64,000 nucleotides of DNA, taken from the NCBI RefSeq assembly GCF_001905905.1, contig NZ_LIVT01000003.1:1131001-1195000 (forward strand), written 5' to 3'. Positions 60,767 through 64,000 of this stretch are shown here, in pieces. The notes below the pieces were generated by a model. That model saw only the letters and a list, made by a program, of their open reading frames with translations. It was not told where the DNA came from and did no database searches. The first letter of the stretch is position 1, and each line of letters opens with the position of its first letter. This stretch comes from Streptomyces sp. CB02366 (lineage in GTDB: Bacteria > Actinomycetota > Actinomycetes > Streptomycetales > Streptomycetaceae). The translations under genes and the position numbers were made by a program.

Positions 60767-61897
60767 TCACAGGCCCATCAGGGCGGCGATGCAGTTGCGC
60801 TGGATCTCGTTGGTGCCGGAGTAGATGGAGCCGGCGGTGGCGTTGCGCAGCTCGCGCTCGATGCCCGTCTCGGTCAGGTAGCCGCGGGCCCCGAAGATCT
60901 GGATGGCGTGCCGGGCGGTGAGCTGGTTGGCCTCGCTGACCACGATCTTGGTGGCGGCCACGTCCAGCGAGGCGTCCTTGCCCTGTTCGACCTTGCGGCC
61001 GGTGTCGTACAGCCATTTGCGGGCCGTCTCGACCGCGATCCGCATGTCCGCGATCTTGTGCGCGACCGCCTGGTTCTTGCCGATGGAGGCGCCGAACTGC
61101 TGCCGGGTGGTGGCGTGTTCGACGACCCGCTTCAGCCGGTGGGTCATCTCGCCGAGGTTGACGGCGAAGGAGAAGAGGACCTCCCGCTTCATCACGTGGT
61201 CCATGATCAGGAAGCCGGCGCCCTCGCTGCCGAGGCGGTTGGCGACGGGCAGCCGGACGTCCGTGAGCGTGACCTCGCTGATCGGGGAGGTGCGCAGCCC
61301 CATCGTGTCCAGCGGTTCGCCGATCGCCAGGCCCGGGGTGGAGCGCTCGGCGAGGAAGGTGCTCAGGCCGAACGCGCCCGGTTTGCCGGTGCGGACGTAG
61401 AGCAGGAAGAGGTCGGCGACCGGGGCGTTGGTGATGAACATCTTGCCGCCGTTGAGCACGTAGTCGTCGCCGTCGCGGACGGCCGTGGTGCGGATGTTCA
61501 TCACGTCCGAGCCGTGGCCCGGTTCGGTGATGGCGTGCGCGGTGATGGCCTGGCCCGAGGTGACCTGCGGCAGGTAGCGCTCGCGCAGGTCCGCGGAGCC
61601 GAACGCCTGGAGCGGGATGCCGACGCTGACGATCTGCGTGGAGGCGGAGAAGTTCAGCCCCGCGTCCCGGCTGGTGTGGCCGAGCCCCTCCAGCGCGGCC
61701 ATGGTCTCGGTGAGCGTCCGGCCCGCGCCGCCGTACTCCGGGGCGAAGGGGAGGGTGAAGAGGCCGGATCGCTGGAGCGGTTTCCACTTCTCGTGCGGGA
61801 ACTCGCCGGCCCGGTCCCAGCGGGTGACGTCGTCGTTCAACTCGTCGGCGTACGGCGCGGTGAGGCCGTAGGTGTCCGTGTCCTTCTCTGCTGCCAT
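60767..61897 (-). CDS. Acyl-CoA/acyl-ACP dehydrogenase-like flavoenzyme
   Basis: This 376-aa FAD enzyme has HAITEPGHGSDV (121-132), a flavin-binding motif, RKWLYDTGRKVEQGK and the ending IYSGTNEIQRNCIAALMGL. The MCAD-type base (Glu in YEGT) is S360 here. E239 in HVMKREVLFSFAV aligns with the isovaleryl-CoA-dehydrogenase base, as in prolyl-carrier oxidases (PltE/RedW). A carrier-bound amino acid as substrate is inferred from the ligase and carrier genes upstream. Confidence 0.9.
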   Translation of the reverse strand: MAAEKDTDTYGLTAPYADELNDDVTRWDRAGEFPHEKWKPLQRSGLFTLPFAPEYGGAGRTLTETMAALEGLGHTSRDAGLNFSASTQIVSVGIPLQAFGSADLRERYLPQVTSGQAITAHAITEPGHGSDVMNIRTTAVRDGDDYVLNGGKMFITNAPVADLFLLYVRTGKPGAFGLSTFLAERSTPGLAIGEPLDTMGLRTSPISEVTLTDVRLPVANRLGSEGAGFLIMDHVMKREVLFSFAVNLGEMTHRLKRVVEHATTRQQFGASIGKNQAVAHKIADMRIAVETARKWLYDTGRKVEQGKDASLDVAATKIVVSEANQLTARHAIQIFGARGYLTETGIERELRNATAGSIYSGTNEIQRNCIAALMGL

Positions 61898-61988
61898 GGG
61901 TGCTCTGCCTTGCCTTTCACCGGTCGCGGGCGCTGGGGGAGCCGGGGGCGGGGCCGCGCCGTCGCGGCCCCGCCCCCGGCGGTGCGGA

Positions 61989-62363
61989 TCAGTAGCGGGA
62001 GAAGCCGTCGTCGGAGAGCGCGTGCTTCTCGTCGCCGCGCAGCGCCGGGCTGAAGACCGAGACGAGCAGGAGGTCCTCGTCGTCGGAGGCGAGCAGGTGG
62101 TGGGCGTCGTTCTTGTCCAGGGCGTAGATGGTCCCGGTCTTGATCTTGTGGCGGACGCCGTCGGTGGTGACGACCTCCCCGGAGCCGCCGATGCAGTAGC
62201 AGGCCTCCAGGTGGCCGAGGTACTGCAGCGCGCTGGAGGTACCCCGGCGGACCAGCGTCTCGCAGACGGTGAAGCCCATCCCGTCCTTCTCGGTGAGGAG
62301 GCGGTGGCTGGTGCCGCTGCCCCACTCGACCGCGGGGACGTCGGAGAGAGAACGGACGATCAT
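61989..62363 (-). CDS. Ectoine-synthase-like cupin cyclase
   Basis: This 124-aa protein is a close EctC relative: MIVRSLSDVPAVEWG, YLGHLEACYCIGGSGEVVTTDGVRHKIKTGTIYALDKNDAHHLLA. The three metal ligands of EctC align with E53, Y80 and H88; Y48 matches a substrate contact. EctC closes N-acetyl-diaminobutyrate into the ectoine ring by losing water; relatives can close glutamine into a cyclic amidine. No ectA, ectB or ectD is present, so osmolyte production is unlikely. It probably makes a cyclic amidine or imine in this pathway. Confidence 0.9.
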   Translation of the reverse strand: MIVRSLSDVPAVEWGSGTSHRLLTEKDGMGFTVCETLVRRGTSSALQYLGHLEACYCIGGSGEVVTTDGVRHKIKTGTIYALDKNDAHHLLASDDEDLLLVSVFSPALRGDEKHALSDDGFSRY

Positions 62364-62463
62364 GGGAGAACTCCTGTCATCGTTGTGTTCCGGACGTGTC
62401 CAGGTGCAGGTGCGCCGCGTGTGGGGGGCGGGTACGCGGAGTGCGGGGGTGCGGGGCGGCCGG

Positions 62464-62724
62464 TCAGACGGCGGCCGGGGCGGCCTCGTCGACGAAGCGG
62501 CGGATGTCCGCGAGGGTGCGGTAGGCGGCCGGCTCCAGCGGGATGTCGTCCACCGGTATGCCGTACGTCTCCGATATCCAGGAGATGAGGCGGACCAGGC
62601 CGAGGCTGTTCACGACGGTGCTCTCGATGAGGTCGAAGTCGTCGGTCAGGTCCTCGGCGTCCTCGCCGGAGAGGAAGTCCTGGACGATGTAGTCGCGGAT
62701 CGGGTCGGTGCCGGCGGTGCTCAT
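62464..62724 (-). CDS. Stand-alone acyl/peptidyl carrier protein
   Basis: This 86-aa protein is a four-helix carrier: DDFDLIESTVVNSLGLVRLISWISETYGIPVDDIPLEPAAYRTLADIRRFVDEA (read in parts). S40 in VVNSLGLV is the phosphopantetheine site; Asn replaces the usual Asp of DSL. It overlaps the ligase stop (ATGA at 62722-62726). It probably holds the activated amino acid for the flavoenzyme and cyclase. Confidence 0.92.
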   Translation of the reverse strand: MSTAGTDPIRDYIVQDFLSGEDAEDLTDDFDLIESTVVNSLGLVRLISWISETYGIPVDDIPLEPAAYRTLADIRRFVDEAAPAAV

Positions 62725-64000
62725 CAGTGGTCTCCGTTCAGTCGGGTCTTCTTGATCGAGTTGCGGTCGGGCTTGCCGGTCGGGGTCTTCGGCAGCGGGG
62801 TGCCGGCGAGCGCGACCGAGCTGGGCACGGCGTGCCGCGGCAGGTGCTTCGCCGCGTACGCCCGCAGACCCAGCGAGCTGAGGGAGGCCCCGTCCCGGCG
62901 CACCACTTCGGCGTGCAGCCGGGTGCCGGCCTCGGGGCAGGGCAGGGCGACCACGCAGGCCTCGACGACGTCCGGGTGGCCGCCGAGGACGGTCTCGACC
63001 TCCAGGGTGTTGGTGCGCACGCCGCGCACCTTGACCTGGAAGTCGGTACGGCCCTGGAGGAAGTGGCGTCCGTCGGCGTCGCGGTGGACGAGGTCGCCGG
63101 TGCGGTAGAACATGGCGCCGCCGCCGCGCGGGTCGGGCATGAACGCGTGGGCGTTACGGGCCTGTTCGAGGTAGCCGCAGGTCTGGAAGGGGGTGTGGAC
63201 CAGCAGTTCGCCGGTGCCGGGCCCCTGGAGGACTTCGGTCCCCTCGGGCCCCTCGATGAGCAGCACCGCCTCGGTGCCCCCGATCGGGGCGCCGATGGGC
63301 AGCGGGTGCACGAAGGCGTCCGGGTCGATGTCCTCGATGAAGCTGTCGTTGGTCTCCGTGCAGCCGAAGACGTTGTGGAAGCGGGCGGCCGGGCAGGCGG
63401 CGAACGCGTCCCGCAACCCCTGTTCGGAGACGGACTCCCCGGTGAACACGACCGTACGGACCGCCGGGTAGCGGGCGTCGTCCGCGGCCAGGAGCCGGTG
63501 CAGCAGGGGCACCCCCTGGACCAGGGTCACCTCGTTGTCGCGAGTCAGCGCCCGCAGGTAGGCGGCGTCCCCGCTGGCCCCGGCGTCGGCCAGGACCACG
63601 GTGCCGCCGGCCTCCAGGACCGTCCAGACGTCGAGGAGGGCCAGGTCGAAGTTGAGGGGCGAGAAGCTCAGCGCCCGCGTCGTGGCGTCGATCCCGAACT
63701 TCTCCGCGGCCCAGTCGCCGAAGCGGTCGAAGGCTTCGGTGCGGATGGGCACGAGCTTGGGGACGCCGGTGGACCCGGAGGTGGTGAGGGTCAGCAGGGA
63801 CTCCGCGGGGTCCGGAACGCTGAATCCCTCCGCGAGCGCGGGGTCGCTCTCCTCCTGCGACAGGACCGCACCGCCGCCGGGGGCCGCGACGGCGTTCAGC
63901 GGGCCGTGCGCCTGGGCGGTGAGGGTGGCCAGGGCGGCGGCGCCGAGGCTGGGCGACGGGACCAGGGTGTTGATCCCGCGGCGCCAGGCCGCCAGCAGCA
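62724..64000 (-). CDS. Adenylating ligase (A domain), C-terminal part; start beyond window
   Basis: About 424 residues are visible. They include the A3 core LLTLTTSGSTGVPK, the A5 FGCTETNDSF, the A7 MFYRTGDLVHRDADG, A8 FQVKVRGVRTNTLEVE and the A10 lysine in PLPKTPTGKPDR. The A5 motif resembles amino-acid ligases acting on free-standing carriers (TETN). It should activate an amino acid or related acid and load the carrier encoded just after it. The substrate code cannot be read safely from the visible part. Confidence 0.92.
   Translation of the reverse strand, partial: LLAAWRRGINTLVPSPSLGAAALATLTAQAHGPLNAVAAPGGGAVLSQEESDPALAEGFSVPDPAESLLTLTTSGSTGVPKLVPIRTEAFDRFGDWAAEKFGIDATTRALSFSPLNFDLALLDVWTVLEAGGTVVLADAGASGDAAYLRALTRDNEVTLVQGVPLLHRLLAADDARYPAVRTVVFTGESVSEQGLRDAFAACPAARFHNVFGCTETNDSFIEDIDPDAFVHPLPIGAPIGGTEAVLLIEGPEGTEVLQGPGTGELLVHTPFQTCGYLEQARNAHAFMPDPRGGGAMFYRTGDLVHRDADGRHFLQGRTDFQVKVRGVRTNTLEVETVLGGHPDVVEACVVALPCPEAGTRLHAEVVRRDGASLSSLGLRAYAAKHLPRHAVPSSVALAGTPLPKTPTGKPDRNSIKKTRLNGDH

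Noticed and set aside
61989..62363. Ectoine osmolyte operon
   Set aside because: Only an EctC-like gene is present; ectA, ectB and ectD are absent and the neighbours are a ligase, carrier and flavoenzyme.

Overview
The window comes from a high-GC actinobacterial chromosome, almost certainly a Streptomyces. Third-position GC bias is extreme, GTG starts and ATGA gene overlaps are common, and the order dnaK-grpE-dnaJ-hspR, clpB, pyrE, fbaA, purA is that of the core chromosome of well-studied Streptomyces, fairly close to oriC. HspR operators (HAIR) precede dnaK and clpB, a perfect parS-type 14-mer lies between pyrE and fbaA, and an afsA homologue carries a rare TTA codon.

Layout. 1-4860 is accessory DNA: a divergent FAD monooxygenase/ArsR regulator pair with twin operators, an IS5-family insertion sequence, and a 2.7-kb island bounded by a 42-bp repeat of the 3' part of tRNA-Gly(CCC). 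The island holds a PIN toxin/antitoxin pair and a Shedu-like (DUF4263) nuclease coupled to a small unknown gene. 5000-17300 is core: dcd, a phosphoribosyltransferase, a Yip1 protein, an FG-GAP lipoprotein, an EtfD-like oxidoreductase, a sugar transferase and the dnaK heat-shock operon. 17300-20450 holds an unusual divergent cassette: a LuxR-type regulator, a 26-bp palindrome, a tiny exported peptide with two GDITW motifs, and a Rieske-like protein without ligands. 20700-46200 is core metabolism: clpB, aminotransferases, DUF2617 and spermidine-synthase-like genes, pyrE, fbaA, an MFS pump, the kynurenine pathway (kynA, kynU, a formamidase candidate), a two-component system, a P450, a lipid-kinase-like protein and purA. 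46500-54400 has a secreted GH19 chitinase, a second DNA sliding clamp, a PucR-type regulator, a DsbA/old-yellow-enzyme pair, and a deaminase followed by paired SMR exporters.

54433-64000 (end of window) is a biosynthetic locus. Its left part is a gamma-butyrolactone/butenolide-type signalling set: an AfsA-like synthase, an SDR, a HAD-like protein and an ArpA-type TetR receptor. Its right part is one minus-strand operon: an adenylating ligase (cut by the window end), a carrier protein, an ectoine-synthase-like cupin with all three metal ligands, an acyl-CoA-dehydrogenase-like flavoenzyme, a transglutaminase-like protein, an Asp/Glu-racemase-fold protein that has lost both catalytic cysteines, an 80-aa unknown and an Sfp-type phosphopantetheinyl transferase. 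Together they suggest a carrier-tethered amino acid that is oxidised and/or cyclised to an unsaturated or amidine ring. The product cannot be named from this window. This locus, the Shedu island and the GDITW cassette are the three most interesting regions.
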